Below are positions 5,828 to 6,898 of a stretch of DNA of 6,898 nucleotides, piece after piece. The DNA is from an uncultured Bacilli bacterium (GTDB lineage: Bacteria > Bacillota_I > Bacilli_A > RFN20 > CAG-631), in assembly GCA_934202505.1 (NCBI GenBank), contig CAKPXW010000094.1, positions 1 to 6,898 on the forward strand, written 5' to 3'. The position numbers and the translations under genes are program-made. Positions within the stretch are counted from its first letter, which is position 1, and the number at the start of each line of letters is the position of its first letter. The notes below the pieces were generated by a model that worked only from the letters and a program-made list of their open reading frames with translations, made no database searches and was not told the origin of the DNA.

Positions 5828-5845
5828 ATTGAAAGCGTTTTCAAT
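5828..5845. promoter_or_regulatory. cre-like palindromic operator (CcpA/LacI family)
   Basis: ATTGAAAGCGTTTTCAAT contains TGAAAGCGTTTTCA, a full match on both strands to the catabolite-responsive-element consensus TGWNANCGNTNWCA. Its arms are symmetric except at the central bases. It overlaps the last codons of the uracil permease. Its centre lies about 54 bp upstream of the inferred start of the purine-permease transcript, a spacing known for CcpA-activated promoters. Which protein binds it is inferred; another LacI-family regulator with a central CG site would fit equally well. Confidence 0.65.
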
Positions 5846-6898
5846 TTGCTTTTTCTTCTTTTTTATCTTTTAAGATAAGATTGAAGACAATTCCTAGAAT
5901 CATTGACATAGCAGTTGAAGTAAGAGTGGCAGATCCAATTGAAATTGCAAGACCACCAATACCAGATACTAATATTACTGAAGCAACAATTATATTTTTT
6001 GTAATATCGAAATTTACTTTTTCTTTAATTAACATTTTAACACCAGATGAAGCAATGAAACCATATAGAATTAAACTTACACCACCTGTTATACATGCAG
6101 GAATTGTAGATAGTAATGCAGTAAATGGAGCAATAAAACCAAAGCATATAGATAAAATAGCAGCAAGGATAATAACATTTACTGAAGCAATTCTACTTAC
6201 ACCAATTACAGCTACATTTTCACCATAAGTAGTATTAGCCGCTCCACAAATACATCCACTAACAGCTGTCGCAATACCATCACCCATTAAAGTTCTAGAA
6301 AGTCCAGGTTCGCCATTTACTAAATCTTTTCCAATAATATTTCCAAGATTTTTATGGTCACCAATATGTTCACATACTGTAACTAAAGATACTGGTAAGA
6401 AGATAATGATAACGCTAAGTAAAGTTCCTACATCAAATTTAGCGGCATTTTCACCAAATGCTCTTGTGAATATGAAATCTGTATTAATATAACCATTGAT
6501 TGTTGTAAAGTCTAAAGAAGTAAGTGGAGAAAAATTAACTACTTGTAACCAAGTTGTATCTGTAGCAATTCCAATTAATGATAAGATAACTGCTAATAAG
6601 TAAGCCCCTCCCATACCACAAACAAAGGGAATTAGTGATAACATTTTTTTGCCATAATGGGCACACACAGCAGTAATAATAACTGCTACCATAGCAATTG
6701 CAAATGAAACATAAGAAGATCCACCATTAACAGCTACTGAGTTAATATTATTAATTGCAGAACCCGCAAGTCCTAAACCAATTACCATAATTACTGGTCC
6801 AATTACGACAGGAGGTAAAAGTTTATCTAACCATTTTGTTCCAACATGTTTAATAATTATTGATATGATAACATAAACTAGTCCAATAACTACCATGC
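5841..6898 (-). CDS. uraA: Uracil permease (NCS2 family, UraA/PyrP type), N-terminus missing
   Basis: About 352 C-terminal codons are visible; the gene runs off the right edge and lacks roughly the first 80 residues of a family member of about 430. The protein is a multi-pass inner-membrane transporter taking up uracil with a proton. Diagnostic segments, numbered from the first visible Met: KLLPPVVIGPVIMVIGLGLA (25-44), VTVCEHIGDHKNLG (172-185), NTTYGENVAV (221-230) and GGVSLILYGFIASSGVKMLI. Glu176 in EHIGD and Glu226 in TYGEN align with E. coli UraA Glu241 and Glu290, which bind uracil. The Met at 6896-6894 is internal, not the start: family members have several membrane segments before it. 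The stop TGA lies within the cre-like operator. No T-tract terminator follows, so transcripts may run on into the riboswitch. Confidence 0.92.
   Translation of the reverse strand, partial: MVVIGLVYVIISIIIKHVGTKWLDKLLPPVVIGPVIMVIGLGLAGSAINNINSVAVNGGSSYVSFAIAMVAVIITAVCAHYGKKMLSLIPFVCGMGGAYLLAVILSLIGIATDTTWLQVVNFSPLTSLDFTTINGYINTDFIFTRAFGENAAKFDVGTLLSVIIIFLPVSLVTVCEHIGDHKNLGNIIGKDLVNGEPGLSRTLMGDGIATAVSGCICGAANTTYGENVAVIGVSRIASVNVIILAAILSICFGFIAPFTALLSTIPACITGGVSLILYGFIASSGVKMLIKEKVNFDITKNIIVASVILVSGIGGLAISIGSATLTSTAMSMILGIVFNLILKDKKEEKAN

Noticed and set aside
5828..5845. Palindrome at the end of the uracil permease as an intrinsic terminator.
   Set aside because: The stem is short and AT-rich and is not followed by a T run on the minus strand; the match to the cre consensus explains it better.
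5881..6228. Plus-strand open frame of 115 codons inside the uracil permease.
   Set aside because: Antisense shadow of a well-recognised transporter; its translation resembles no protein family and no promoter or ribosome-binding site precedes it.
6894..6896. ATG near the right edge as the true start of the uracil permease.
   Set aside because: The family has about 80 residues and several membrane segments before this point, including a conserved His; the frame is still open at the edge, so this Met is internal.

Overview
The window is very AT-rich DNA with strong Shine-Dalgarno sites, textbook sigma-A-type promoters, lipoprotein signal peptides and a purine riboswitch, and it uses the standard bacterial code (Trp is TGG; TGA closes the uracil permease). 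This fits a low-GC Bacillota, probably a gut-type member of the Bacilli/Erysipelotrichia or a related lineage. The exact group cannot be fixed from this stretch.

Layout. Positions 1-129 (minus) hold the first 43 codons of an AraC-type regulator, running off the left edge. It is divergent from a two-gene unit on the plus strand: an NAD-dependent sirtuin deacylase (321-1043), then, 13 bp later, a large substrate-binding lipoprotein of the sugar ABC-transporter type (1057-2913) that ends at an intrinsic terminator. A second lipoprotein of unknown function (3083-4000) has its own strong promoter. The spacer between its -35 and -10 boxes is a (TA)7 tract, so expression could be phase variable. It ends at a terminator that faces a second terminator from the opposite strand.

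The right half is a nucleobase-uptake locus read leftward. A uracil permease (5841-6898, N-terminus cut off by the window edge) is followed by a promoter with a perfect catabolite-responsive-element-like operator upstream. Next come a complete guanine-class purine riboswitch (5701-5765) with a readable antiterminator/terminator platform, and an AzgA-type guanine/hypoxanthine permease (4096-5601). The permease start belongs at 5601: the longer reading frame to 5706 would begin inside the riboswitch aptamer.

How it fits together: the permease pair imports pyrimidine and purine bases. The purine transporter is shut off by guanine or hypoxanthine through transcription termination and probably also answers to carbon status through a LacI/CcpA-family protein. 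On the left, an AraC-type regulator next to a sugar-binding lipoprotein suggests carbohydrate sensing or uptake, but no ABC permease or ATPase gene is present here. I found no mobile element, CRISPR array, rRNA or tRNA, and no clearly new multi-gene system. The least ordinary items are the sirtuin/binding-lipoprotein operon, the TA-tract promoter of the orphan lipoprotein, and the control region at 5625-5845.
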